Part shown: positions 1 through 10,157 of the stretch, one piece after another
Numbering within the stretch: position 1 is the first letter of the stretch
Layout of the letters: the number at the start of each line of letters is the position of its first letter
Assembly (NCBI GenBank): GCA_030685235.1
Contig: MU839104.1
Location: forward strand, 1 to 64,000
Direction: 5' to 3'
Source of the DNA: Copromyces sp. CBS 386.78
Lineage: Eukaryota; Ascomycota; Sordariomycetes; Sordariales; Sordariaceae
Length of the DNA: 64,000 bases
Notes under the pieces: model-generated
Seen by the model: the letters and a program-made list of their open reading frames with translations, nothing else
Told to the model about the DNA's origin: nothing
Databases searched by the model: none
Program-made: the position numbers and the translations under genes

Positions 1-528
1 CCCTGGCTGGTCATCCTTCACGATCAGCTTGCGCTCGCCCATAACCAGATCCGAGGAATCGCCTTGGCTGTCGGTAATAAGCATACTCAGGAACTCACAA
101 AGGAGCAGATTGCGAGCTTCGTGGCGCTGGCGGGGGTGGTGTTGATTGCGAGGCCGGTGTCGTTCTTTGCCTCGCCTACTTCACCCGCTCTCGAAAGTGC
201 TGCCTCCCTTGCTTCTGCTTCAAGCAACTTCACTTCCATGCCCCAGAACTTCACGAGTGATTTAGATTTACCACTTGACCCCGCCACCGATGGTATCCCC
301 GATGTCTCCCCCACCGAACGCCTCATCGGAATTTTGATGGCTCTCCTCTCAGTCCTCGGCGCTTCCGCAGCCTACACCACCATCCGCGCCCTTGGGACAT
401 GGTCAAACCAAACCGCAGACCAGATGACCACAGTGAGGCCGGGTTCCATTGCCGCGTATTTTGGAGCTGACCTTTTATCCAGAGCGGGAAGGCGAAGACA
501 AGTGGAATGGTTTGAGGTTGTGTTGTGA
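1..528 (+). CDS. Partial EamA/DMT-like membrane transporter, 3' portion
   Basis: The reading frame is open from base 1, so the gene starts outside the window. Two short stretches recall the fungal drug/metabolite transporter (SLC35-like) family: a hydrophobic helix ending in GVVLIARP near 120-165, and a second helix followed by AYTTIR near 370-385. In that family these sit near the middle of a ten-helix protein, with a hydrophilic loop between them, as here. The frame then leaves the family pattern and stops at 526-528, well short of the remaining helices. The gene may therefore continue through an intron I could not resolve, or be truncated. No ATG lies inside the expected start region. The family call is moderate; substrate unknown. 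Confidence 0.45.
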   Translation, partial: PWLVILHDQLALAHNQIRGIALAVGNKHTQELTKEQIASFVALAGVVLIARPVSFFASPTSPALESAASLASASSNFTSMPQNFTSDLDLPLDPATDGIPDVSPTERLIGILMALLSVLGASAAYTTIRALGTWSNQTADQMTTVRPGSIAAYFGADLLSRAGRRRQVEWFEVVL

Positions 529-900
529 GTGTTTGACGTGTGCAGTCTCGATGACCAGAGACACTGAAAGCTCTGAAAAGTGAGGGCGTTGTTTCCCAGA
601 AATCATTGGCCCCCGCAACCCGAACCATTTTGTCATGGACCATCCACATTGCGGCCCGTTCCTCCATTTCCCACCATCCTCAACATGGACTCCTAGCTTC
701 CATGCCATGATTGGATGACTACCCGGGCGGTTAACCATTCATTTGGGTCTGCCACCGTTCGAATGATCCCCTTCTTTGGCTTCACAGCCACCACGGACTG
801 GGTGCACTATGGCACTCACACGCCCAAGCAGGCCATTTATCACCAGTCCTTGTTCCCATCACCTCGGAATTCCGCCAGTAGGGGTAGAATGTAGGTTTTT
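529..900. other. Intergenic or gene-remnant stretch
   Basis: No convincing coding frame is seen. The hydrophobic codon runs expected for the missing transporter helices are not recognisable here, so this may be decayed sequence or the breakpoint between the transporter and the NACHT fragment. Confidence 0.3.
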
Positions 901-926
901 TTGGGCGATGCCTCGATTCACCGTAT

Positions 927-1872
927 GATCTCCCCTCGCCTATGCCAGAAACCATATGCTAACAAAGACCTGCCGCAACTTCTTGACTTCATTGCTCAGC
1001 AATCATCATCTGAATCTCGAGTCAAGTGGATCGTCTCGAGTCGTAATTGGCCGGAAATCGAGGAACAGTTGGAGATAGCTACAACCAAAATGAAGGTCTC
1101 CCTGGAGCTAAATGCGGGATCCGTCGCGGCGGCTGTCCATGCATTCATCCTGTACAAGGTGGACCAACTAGAAGAGCGGAAAAAGTACGACTCAACAACG
1201 AAAGCGAAAGTTAAGGAGTACTTGCGCTCCAACTCGCAAGATACGTTCCTCTGGGTAGCGTTAGTCTGCCAAGCGCTTGCACGTCCGGAGGTTAAGAAAT
1301 GGCATACCGAAGAGATCCTACGCACGTTTCCATCCGGGCTGGATGCTCTATACGCGCGGATGAGAGAGAATATAAGCGTGTCTAAGGATTCTGATCTCTG
1401 CAAGCGTATTCTTACCGTTGTCGCAATTGTTCACCGGCCAATCAGCCTTCAAGAACTAGCCTCTCTCGTCGAGTTGCCCGATACCGATTGCGACAACCTT
1501 GAAATTCTGGAAGCAATCATAGGGCTTTGCGGTTCATTTCTAACGATACGAGAACGAACTATTTATTTTGTTCATCAATCAGCCAAGGACTTTTTACTTG
1601 GCAATGCTTCTGATAAAGCTGGTAACCAAGCTTCTCAGGAGACTTTCAAGTGGATCTTTCCTTCTGGGAAAGAAGGTGTGAATTATACCATCTTCTCGAG
1701 GTCACTTGATGCCATGTCTGCAACACTGCGACGCGACGAAGACCAGTTCGAAGCCAATGAGAGCTCCAAATCATCCCTGCTCAGAAGAACCAAATTAACA
1801 AACAAACGAGAATTGAATACAGCAAGAAGAATTAAGATGAGCCTAGCTACTCCATTTCGATACAGCAGTTAA
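927..1872 (+). pseudogene. Truncated HET-D/E-type NACHT domain fragment
   Basis: The frame from about 955 to 1735 matches the second half of the NACHT domain of fungal HET-D/HET-E-like NWD receptors, from memory of that family. It begins just after where Walker B (DALDEC) should be, continues through KWIVSSRNWPEIEE, DTFLWVALVCQ and FPSGLDALYARM, and reaches YTIFSRSLDAMSATLRRD. The family then normally runs into a linker and WD40 repeats. Here homology ends near 1735 and unrelated residues lead to a stop at 1870-1872. Walker A, Walker B, the N-terminal effector domain and the WD40 propeller are all missing, so it cannot be a working STAND ATPase. The in-frame ATG at 927 is preceded by no homologous sequence. 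I read it as a relic of a receptor gene broken on both sides. It lies convergent to the intact NLR at 2844-6966. Confidence 0.7.
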
Positions 1873-2378
1873 GGACGACAGCGTATAGGGATGCTCATGC
1901 CCAAGGACTCGCTGCCGAGCCTCAACACAGTCTTGCATCAACGCTAGGGCATCTTCATGTCGACATTATTTCTTCCACGCGAAAGTGGGCTAGGCAGACA
2001 TTATCCTGGCTGCCTCATCGTCAACCTTCACAAACCCGAAACAGATCCTTGGCTACTTGTTGCAGGAACTTGTAAAGTTACTACATTGCTTGTTGTTGTT
2101 GTTGTTGTTGTTGTTATTTTAACGTCTACTTCCGCCTCCCGTAGGGCATGAGACGTGCCACATCGGTGAATCTAGAGTACAAAATTAAGAGCAGTGCCCT
2201 AACTGTCCACCAAAACCATTAACCCGAGGGCAACCCGAGGCCTATTGCCAGTGTAAGTCATGTGTTGCCCATAGCGTAAACGCGGCCCAACACTTTCCAG
2301 TCTAATCGCCCAATGGACGAGCCGCCAGTATATGGCGGGACCTGTAAAACAAAAGAAAAGACATAAAAACAGGCAAAA
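1873..2378. other. Non-coding stretch with simple repeat
   Basis: Apart from the GTT microsatellite no gene or RNA was recognised. Confidence 0.4.
2088..2118 (+). repeat. (GTT)n microsatellite
   Basis: An uninterrupted run of GTT triplets is visible just downstream of the NACHT fragment. It is ordinary simple-sequence DNA. Confidence 0.9.
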
Positions 2379-2565
2379 TTAATCCTCCCTGTTCTCTCTC
2401 TCACTCTCCCCCTCCCGCAAAGCCTCCTCCCGCAAGGCCTCCTCCCGTCTCCTTACACGGTGAACTAACCTGTCCAAATCCACCGTAACCCTCTCGATCT
2501 CATGGCCTTGGCCAATTTCTACCCCTTCGTCCCGTAGGAACCTGGTGAAGTTGTCAGCGATGCCT
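2379..2565 (-). pseudogene. Orphan C-terminal charged-coil coding remnant
   Basis: On the minus strand an open frame ends at a TAA at 2379-2381. It encodes a well-behaved stretch (DDGGIADNFTRFLRDEGVEI and on) followed by a Glu/Arg-rich tail with a five-residue repeat, REEAL. The tail comes from a 15-bp DNA repeat, cctcctcccgcaaag-like, copied about three times near 2409-2449. It has no start codon and no obvious upstream exon. Because it lies just downstream of the NLR gene and on the same strand, it could be the tail of an older receptor copy or an unrecognised last exon. I do not recognise the family. Below this frame (2566-2843) nothing else was seen. Confidence 0.25.
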
Positions 2566-2843
2566 CCGTCGTCAGAGTTACTACATTGCGTAACAGCTAA
2601 GTCACCTTACTACAACGCAATTCCAACTTTATGTTCAGCCTTCCGTCGATTCAGATGGCGTAGTTCTCGTAGAGGTTCTGCGTATCTTATCTCGTAAGTT
2701 ATTCGCAATTTTTGAGCGCCTCCTCTTCAACGACGTCTTAGTTACGGCTGATGAACCTAATTGAAGCGGAGCTTCCACTATCGTGGAGGTAATTTCATCT
2801 GCCGAAGAATAATTAAACGACGATTCAATTTCTATTGATGAAC

Positions 2844-5800
2844 CTAGTTGTAAATATTAGTAAACTCAACTATTAGTTCTTGCAGGGAGACGCTACCTTT
2901 TGCAAGTTGTAAAGATGCTATATTCTTTATGACAAGAAGAGATTTCGCGTGGGACGAGCCTAAAGCTGCTGAATAACCAGACAGCGCTCGCTGATACATC
3001 GTTTCAGCCTCCTTTAGCCGACCTTGATCCGAGTAGAGAAGGCCCAAGTTGTTAACTGTATTGAGAGTCGACGTATGATCCGGTCCGAGCGCCTTCTCGT
3101 AGCCTTCTAGCGCTCGCTGATACATCGTTTCAGCCTCCTTTAGCCGGCCCTGGTCTGAGTAGAGGTTGCCCAAGTTGTTAACTGTATCGAGAGTCAACGT
3201 ATGATCCGGTCCGAGCGCCTTCTCCTTGCCTTCTAGCGCTCGCTGATACATCGTTTCAGCCTCCTTTAGCTGGCCCTGGTCTGAGTAGAGGTTGCCCAAG
3301 TTGTTAACTGTATCGAGAGTCAACGTATGATCTGGTCCGAGCGCCTTCTCCTTGCCTTCTAGCGCTCGCTGATACATCGTTTCAGCCTCCTTTAGCAGGC
3401 CCTGATCCAAGTAGAGGTTGCCCAAGTTGTTAACTGTATTGAGAGTCGACGTATGATCCGGTCCGAGCGCCTTCTCGTTGCCTTCTAACGCTCGCTGATA
3501 CATCGTTTCAGCCTCCTTTAGCCGGCCCTGATCCGAGTAGAGAAGACCCAAGTTGTTAACTGTATTGAGAGTCGACGTATGATCCGGTCCGAGCGCCTTC
3601 TCGTAGCCTTCTACCGCTCGCTGATATATCGTTTCAGCCTCTTTTAACCGGCCCTGAGTCTTATAAAGGTTGCCCAAGCTGTTAACTGTATTGAGAGTCA
3701 ATGTATGATCCGGTCCGAGCGCCTTCTCCTTGCCTTCTAGCGCTCGTTGATACATCGTTTCAGCCTCTTTTAACCGGCCCTGAGTCTTATAAAGGTTGCC
3801 CAAGTTGTTAACTGTATCGAGAGTCGATGTATGATCCGGTCCGAGCGCCTTCTCCTTGCCTTCTAGCGCTCGCTGATACATCGTTTCAGCCTCCTTTAGC
3901 AGGCCCTGATCCGAGTAGAGGTTGCCCAAGTTGCCAACTATATCGAGAGTCGACGTATGATCCGGTCCGAGCGCCTTCTCCTTGCCTTCTAGCGCTCGTT
4001 GATACATCGTTTTAGCCTCTTTTAACCGGCCCTGAGTCTTATAAAGGTTGCCCAAGTTGTTAACTGTATTGAGAGTCGATGTATGATCCGGTCCGAGCGC
4101 CTTCTCGTAGCCTTCTAGCGCTCGCTGATACATCGTTTCAGCCTCCTTTAGCCGGCCCTGGTCTGAGTAGAGGTTGCCCAAGCTATGTGTTGCATGACCG
4201 ATAGTAATGTCTTCAGTGTTGCACTCTCCTCCCTTTAATTCTTCCATCCACCATAAGCACCTCTCCGCATGAGGGAGAAGCCGTCGCTGGAGTACCCAAT
4301 AATTCTTTGTCGTATCGTGAGGCACCGAAAATCCTATTAACATTACCGCCAGCCGTAGAAACACTCTCTTCCCAGCGTCATCTTGTATATGCGATATCCA
4401 TCTATGCACTACCGGATGCATACTGTAGCTGCTTTGCGCGGACTCTCGGACCTCGATCATGGAGTAGCGGAGCAGTAGTGTCGCCATGTTGAGAAACTTA
4501 ACCTCGTTGCATGCTATATCGCAGAGCCATTTGGGCCACTGCTCCTTGTCATTTCTGGCCACTTGCAGTAGACTGTGCCACATCTCTCTATTGTCGAGAA
4601 AAGCCCAAAGCCGTAGCAGATTCCCAGCGGTCTTATCCCTCGCCTCGATTGCGTTGAACGATATCGTCCACGTCGTCCATACGCTGCGATTACCGTAGTC
4701 TTGCGGGCTGGAGTCCGTATTCTGGAAGAGTTCATTCCACTGCTGCTCATATAGGCGAATATACGAAGCGACATGTAGGTTTAATTCTCCCATATATGCA
4801 GCGGCTTGCGCGAGTGCAAGTGGCAGACCTCCTAATTTTGAATCTAGCAACCTTTTTGCATCATCATCCATCACTGAATTAGCGCGTTAGCATCAGCTTT
4901 AGGGTTGGGTCTCGTAGTAACCTGAGGTACTCACTTAGTTCCTTCCCGTACCACTTCTCGAATATTTTCTTACTCAAGTCTAGGTCAGCACGTTTAATGC
5001 GCTTGGATTCGCCAAGCTGTGCTAGCTTGGACAACCGGGATGTAATCAGGACTGCGCCGTGGTCACTCCGAAGATACTTTCGAATGTCATAAGCGCCCGG
5101 TATTTCTCCTTGCGTATGATCCAGATCAACGTTATCGAAGATCAAAAGCCAATCGACATTATTATCTTTTGCGAGCCACTCTTGTACGTGCTCCACAATA
5201 TCGTCGAGATCGACTTCATCGCCTGTTTTTGGACTTCTGATATTCTCAGGAATCTGGTCTTTTGGTATCCTCTTTGCACAACTGGCAAAGCTTTGTTTAA
5301 GGCTGTCTTCTGATGTGCCGTCCAGCCAAAAGATGGCGCTGAAGGCAGCTTTGTATTGCCGTGCAAAGTTGACAGCTAGTTGAGTTTTCCCAATTCCGCC
5401 GAGCCCGTGAAGAACAAAGACATTGCGCCCTTGGCTTTTCTGGTGGTGAGGAAGAAGAGATTTCTCAATATCCGTAATATCAGAGGGTCGAGGCACGAAG
5501 TTGTTTGACGTCGGCATACCCTGAAGAGAGAATTTGACTCTGTAGTGACCTCCTTTGGTCTGTTCGATGCGGGTTTTATCGTGGCGAGGATTGGTAATGC
5601 GCAAGTCCTTTAAGCATTGCTGATCCTTCTCTGACATTTGCTGCATCTCCTGGTGCCTTGCAGAATCAACAAGCGGGTTCATGCCTATGCCCCCAAGTCC
5701 ATACAATGCAGCCCGACTCCCTGGTTTCTCGAGCTTCTCTCTCAACCACTCCGCGATGTCGCTACGTTCAACGAATCCATTGTCGGGCGGGAATGGAAGA

Positions 5801-6966
5801 TTGGAAAAGGGTGGCTGGGTTTGATCTCCGATACTGACAGCTCCTTGCCGGTCATTTGCATTCCCAGAGATCCTTCCGGTCCCGTAGTAATGATCCAAGA
5901 ATGCCCTCACCGCCGATGCGGCAGTAGCCGCAGCGTAGTCCTGCCATCTCTTGTTTTTGTGGCTATCAGCGTAATCACACACGCCTTTGATCACTATACA
6001 AGGCAGCACATCCCATACTCCCGCAGCCTCCATCTCGAAGCCAATGATTCCCTCTTCCGCGAGATCTCTGCGGTGCTGGGCAGATCGCATAACAGTGTCT
6101 GCGGACCCTATATGTCCTATGAATATTCGGGGAAGGTTGGGCTCGCCGCGCCTCTCCCTGGGTGCCAAATGTTTTGCATCACAGCCAACCTCATCGCAGA
6201 GTTTTCTTCTGGCTGAATCGCACACGGATCCGATTGCGCAACTGTGGCACCCTGGGTCTGAGAAAGAGCCACGGTGCATATGCTCGTATGAATCCTCGAA
6301 CAATTTGTCGTGTTCTGCTCCAGGATACACATATATCGACGCCGAGTCACGGAAGTGTTCCCGATCAATATCCTGTAAGTAATTGTGCTGCAGTTTCTCC
6401 AGATAGAGGGCTACCTTCTTGTGGAGAATATTCCGGTTTCTCCGTGACTCAAGATCTTTGAGCAATCCTCGGATGTCCCTTTTCGGTCGGCCCAACAGAT
6501 GTTCAATCTCGGTTCTGGCAACAAAGCGATCCGGGAACTGTCTTCCCATGTCGTATTGTGTCAGCATGTTGCTGATAACCACATCACCGAGAACGATTTC
6601 TTCGTCCCTGCCCCCAACCTTGGCAAGGGGCACGCCTCCGCAAACGCCAACCGAAAGAACCAGAGAGACCTTTGGATAAGTGGTAGTGAGAGTGCCGGCG
6701 GCCAGGGCTGCTTGACCTTTGCCCATTTCGGGAAGGGTAATGAGTACCACGTTGAGATTGCCGATTCGTGCATGCGCATAGATGTTCGTGTCCCCTGCAA
6801 GTCTGCCGTATTGGTTTTGGCCGACCTCATCCAAGAATTCATCAACGAGCAACTGAACGGCGTCCATTTCGCAGGTAAGTGCGCATATTATCGCAATCTC
6901 GAAATCGTCCCGGCTTGCAGGACGGGAATAGGCCCGGTCATTGCCCGTTCCCGCTGGTGCAGCCAT
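2844..6966 (-). CDS. NLR receptor: PNP_UDP domain - NB-ARC - TPR array
   Basis: This is a fungal STAND/NLR-type receptor of 1353 residues, in two exons (6966-4935 and 4873-2844). The 61-nt intron has GTGAGT, a GCTAAC branch site and TTCAG, and joins the frames exactly (KEL|MMDDDAKRLLD). The N-terminus (about residues 20-360) is a purine-nucleoside-phosphorylase/uridine-phosphorylase fold, with SVGVCGGVP, GFEMEAAGV and VCDYADSHK. In this class it is the effector module. A first P-loop is cut at GLGGIG (about residue 427), and a 46-residue segment of HET-D/E-linker type follows. A complete NB-ARC starts at GLGGIGKTQLA (about 520), with LLIFDN as Walker B and GLPLALAQAAAY as the helical motif. 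TPRs of 42 residues occupy about 908-1330. The ATG chosen is codon 1 of MAAPAGTGND; upstream in-frame codons lack ATG. It probably acts in non-self recognition or cell death; the ligand is unknown. Confidence 0.88.
2960..4182 (-). repeat. 126-bp tandem repeats encoding high-identity TPRs (ten units)
   Basis: Ten consecutive 42-codon units of the kinesin-light-chain TPR type are visible. Nine are nearly identical (LGNLY..QG.LKEAETMYQRAL) and the last, at the C-terminus, is degenerate. Units differ mainly at residues 6-7 (SD, KT or LD), 10 (R, L or Q), 25 (Y, K or N), 35 (S or L) and 38 (N or D). Identity is high at the DNA level as well. Such high internal conservation is known from WD40/TPR/ankyrin arrays of fungal NLRs and reflects unit shuffling. 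Confidence 0.92.
5548..5688 (-). other. Grafted HET-D/E-type linker segment inside the NLR gene
   Basis: Within the NLR frame, the residues running from NPLVDSARHQEMQQMSEKDQ to RHDKTRIEQTKGG resemble the linker that precedes the NACHT domain in HET-D/E-like NWD receptors, not an NB-ARC protein. The graft starts directly after a truncated P-loop (AALYGLGGIG) and ends before HYRVKFSLQG, which leads into a second, intact NB-ARC. Domain assignment is from memory of these families. Confidence 0.65.
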
Positions 6967-8912
6967 CGTGCTCGACTTGCTGATGAGAACCACTCTTGTC
7001 GGCTAGCAAGCGTTTGCATCGACAACGGCGTTCGTGATGGGGAGGATCCCAATGGTGGGCGGAGGATGAGATGTCCGATAAAGGAATTGGATAGAAACGC
7101 GGATCAACTATTGAAGCCGAGGAGTAATTGAAGTCGAGATGTACCTGGCGGAGCCTCCCGGCTCGACGCGATTTTCTAGTCTCGAGAATTGACAATAGAA
7201 GACATCAGTCAATATTCACGTTGTGTCGGGCAGAGAACGTTGGGCATACTGCTCTAGGTACAGCCTAGTTCCCCGATCAAGAAAGGAAAAGCGTCGAATG
7301 CTAAGATGGATAAAGTGACGGTATAATCGAGTAAAATGACAGTACCCAAACCCAAAGGAGATGTATCTGCCAACATCAGCCCGCAATATTAACACGCTCT
7401 TTCACTGCACCACGCATGTATGCAAGTACGACGGAAATGAGCAAGCAGACTCAAGAGGAAGGAAAATCCAATGCGCTCGCTTTGGAGTTGTCTTCCCTTC
7501 TTCTGATTTCGCGACCGAAAAGTGCTTTAAGTTGTGAAAGACCAAGCCTTTCGAAGTGTCTTGACCCGCTAAACAGCGGTTCACTGAGTGGACATCTCCT
7601 TTGGGTTAGATACGGTCACTTTATCCGCATTATCAAATGCAGGAGGGGACATCGAGGCCTCTGCTCAGCCTCACTGTTCCCTAAATGGACATGCAAGTAA
7701 ACAATGCCACGGCCCCAGCTAATGTATATAGCGCCATCGATTGGTGGATTCTTGGATAGCGGTCAGCTCCTGACCAATGTGATATGGATGACCGATGGGA
7801 AAGAGTGGAATGAAGTCTGGCAAGTGAGAGGAACGTGCACATATCATAGCCAAGAGAAACCAATCATTCTCGACATGCCGACACCTGTTCTTGCATCGCA
7901 GAGCCCCCTCATTTCAACATGAGTATGCCCAACCGTATGCCTCGTCCAATGCCAACCATCTGGACGTTTCTGGACCGGGGCAAGGCGTCTTTGAATATCA
8001 TCTCCGTCATTCGACGTTGGTTCCGACTACTCCTTCTCCTCATTTTCACTGCCAATGCTCGCCAAAGCCAGACAATGGCGGTTATCAAAAGCTTATTTCA
8101 CTGCCTCAAAAAGGCGTAACACATTCTCTTCTCTCTCGTTGGATTGGCGACGTCCTTTACATCAAGCCTGATGTCAGCGTGCCATATCAACTTTTCGTCT
8201 TTCAAGGATCAAATGCAGCTTTGATGCTACAATGGAGGACATGTCAAAAAGGTAACCAGAGGGTTCACTTCGGGTAGCGTTTGTTTTGATATCAAGGCTT
8301 CGAGCCTCGCTTCGAGCCAAGCCCATGCAAGTATGCCAGGGGGGCGGAGGTGCTGACACGGGCCCCCACCCAGGCTTAAAGCCATCCCACCATACCGTCC
8401 GTCCACTCAACCCCCAGCATATGGCGGTAGCGACGGCGAGGTGCTTGGCTTGAAGCTATGCTTGAAGTAGTTGTGATACGCGTGGTGGCCTCTGGGCTTC
8501 GCGTGCAGTATTAGCGTTCCTTGACATTGCTAGAGTATAACAGACGACAGGCTTGATCTGCTTAGTTCCTCAGGCATGCACTTAAGTCAAGGCAGACAAG
8601 GAAAAAGACGGGCTTATAAATAGGGCACGTGCATACTGTGAATGGTGTTGGAGGCCATTGAAAAATCACTTGCTCACCATCTTGCTTCTTATAACCTCAC
8701 CGAAATAAAAGTTTCGGCTGACTGCGTTTAGCGCGGGACAATATATGCGTCAGCGGAGGACAAGGACGATGGATGATAGGTGGCCTTGTCGCAATAACGC
8801 GTATGGTCTACAGCTGCACTCATGCAACATTAAGGCAGCGTTAAGGCACAAGAAGACTCTCCCTCCCTCTTCCTCCCTCTTTTTCCCTCTTCCTCCCATT
8901 GCAGGCGTCTTT
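6967..8912. other. Gene-poor stretch upstream of the NLR
   Basis: This includes the NLR 5' region. Short open frames exist on both strands (for example 7891-8277 +), but none shows a recognisable domain, consistent codon use or splice structure. A TATAAATA motif stands at 8615-8622 with no clear gene after it on the + strand. Confidence 0.4.
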
Positions 8913-9679
8913 CTATTTCGCAGCCCGCCCCGTATGCATCTCTCTCAGCCACTCGACTCGTTTACAAAGGAGTTGGCGGCTGCGCCAACAGTGTGTTGCA
9001 AGCCAACCACCATGCTCGGATCCTTCCGTCCACGGGTAGGTGGGTTTTAGCCTAGCAACTTTTGGGACTTCATCTCGATACCTTGGCTCCATCTTTTTCA
9101 GTGGCATCGTAACCAATGCATTAGAATGCTTTCGATTCAGGATCGTCTTGTTGAAACATTCACGGTAAACATCCATCTTGTGGAAGCCACGATCTCGCTC
9201 TTGCTGAGTCATCCCCTTTGCAAACTCCCACATTGCCTGGTTTCGGGGGAAGACGTATGGCGTGCAACCAAACTTCTCTTGGTACTTTCTGCGGAAATCC
9301 TCAAAGTTATTATAAGCGTCGTAACATTGAACTTCAATTGCCTATCGAGGAGAGTTGAAGAAGACCCACCGGCTGTGGCAATATCCCATTCGCTTACCTC
9401 GCGTCCTTCCTTGCCAATCGCTTCATCCTCCCACTCGCTAGCGTTAATGCCGCCTTCCCGATCCATCATCAGCGTGGCAACACCTGCACCAGACCGGAGG
9501 CGGCTAGGCTTGGTCAAACCAGACTCGTTGGTGCGAGTTTATCCTAGGAACCTTGTGGAAGACAGACAGCGTTGCATACCCGGCTGGGGCGTAGCAACTC
9601 TGGCGTTCCTGGGCGCAAGCTTTTCCTTGTCGATACAAGAAGCATCAGAATACTGGGCGGCGATCACGAACAAGGCCAT
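8913..9679 (-). CDS. Predicted spliced gene of unknown function (~204 aa)
   Basis: Three minus-strand exons fit in phase: 9679-9580, 9483-9398 and 9341-8913. The intron at 9484-9579 has GTATGC...TGCAG and the one at 9342-9397 has GTAAGC...GATAG. The joined protein starts MALFVIAAQYSDASC, runs through MMDREGGINASEWEDEAIGK and CYDAYNNFEDFRRKYQEKF, and then PYVFPRNQAMWEFAKGM. These stretches look like genuine coding sequence, rich in aromatic and charged residues with no low complexity. I do not recognise the family. The last ~60 residues are less convincing, and another intron near 9070-9090 is possible. The tail RVEWLREMH is repeated in variant form (RVDWLRELH) on the same strand near 9850, so part of the locus is duplicated. 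It may be a decaying gene. Confidence 0.45.
8918..8965 (-). repeat. Diverged direct repeat, copy 1
   Basis: About 45 bp on the minus strand (ACGAGTCGAGTGGCTGAGAG and on) is closely similar to 9830-9878, about 900 bp away in the same orientation. Both encode an R-V-(E/D)-W-L-R-E-(M/L)-H peptide. Confidence 0.6.
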
Positions 9680-9829
9680 CCAATTGCCGTCACGGCGCTC
9701 TCATCCGGGCCCTTTAGAGGTTGCAATGCGAGTGTGATATGTAATATGGCGTCGTCTACCTTGACCATTACAGTTCTGGCGGATCCTAGAGCTGTGGTTG
9801 CCTTGTCGCTCTCAACGCCGCCGTCACCT

Positions 9830-9878
9830 TGTTCCGCAGCCCTGGCATGCAGCTCTCTCAGCCAATCGACTCGTCTAC
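9830..9878 (-). repeat. Diverged direct repeat, copy 2
   Basis: This is the partner of 8918-8965. It lies in an open minus-strand frame (9664-9948) that ends shortly before the start of the predicted gene at 9679 and may be a remnant of a duplicated exon. Confidence 0.6.
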
Positions 9879-10022
9879 TGACCGAGTGCAATCTTGGTGC
9901 AGTGTCAGGACGGTCAACTTTTCTCGTAATCCGCCCAATTATATTCATCTTCTTAGCGCCGGCTCCCCACTCACCGTAATGCCTCCGTCCGAACGATATG
10001 GATATGGGAGGTAGTGGTTCAG

Positions 10023-10149
10023 TTTTTTGACCCTACCACGTGATTAAAAGACCCGTTTCCTGTCCTTCCCACTCCCATACACAAGCTTAGTGAGGGCCAG
10101 ACTAGTAGTTGGGTCGGTGACGACCAGCGAATCCCTGGTGTTGTATGTT
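10023..10149 (+). rRNA. Dispersed 5S rRNA copy, diverged at the 5' half (likely pseudogene)
   Basis: The stretch from about 10090 to 10149 (GTGAGGGCC...ACTAGTAGTTGGGTCGGTGA...ACCAGCGAATCCC...TTGTATGTT) matches the 3' half of Neurospora-type 5S rRNA from memory. It is followed by a run of nine or ten T, a Pol III terminator. The 5' half is recognisable only in patches (GACC at 10029-10032, CTCCCATA near 10065), and the first bases (TTTTTT) cannot pair with the 3' end TTGTATG, so helix I is broken. It also seems several bases longer than a standard 120-nt gene. Dispersed single 5S genes of several sequence types, and pseudogenes, are known in Neurospora. Confidence 0.72.
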
Positions 10150-10157
10150 TTTTTTTG
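10147..10157 (+). terminator. Pol III T-run terminator of the 5S copy
   Basis: A run of T residues directly follows the 5S 3' end. Confidence 0.6.

Noticed and set aside
2960..4182. Regular spaced repeats that could suggest a repeat array such as CRISPR
   Set aside because: The units are contiguous 126-bp coding repeats in a TPR protein; this is eukaryotic DNA.
4874..4934. Apparent frameshift splitting the NLR into two frames
   Set aside because: A 61-nt segment with GTGAGT, GCTAAC and TTCAG ends restores the frame exactly, so it is an intron.
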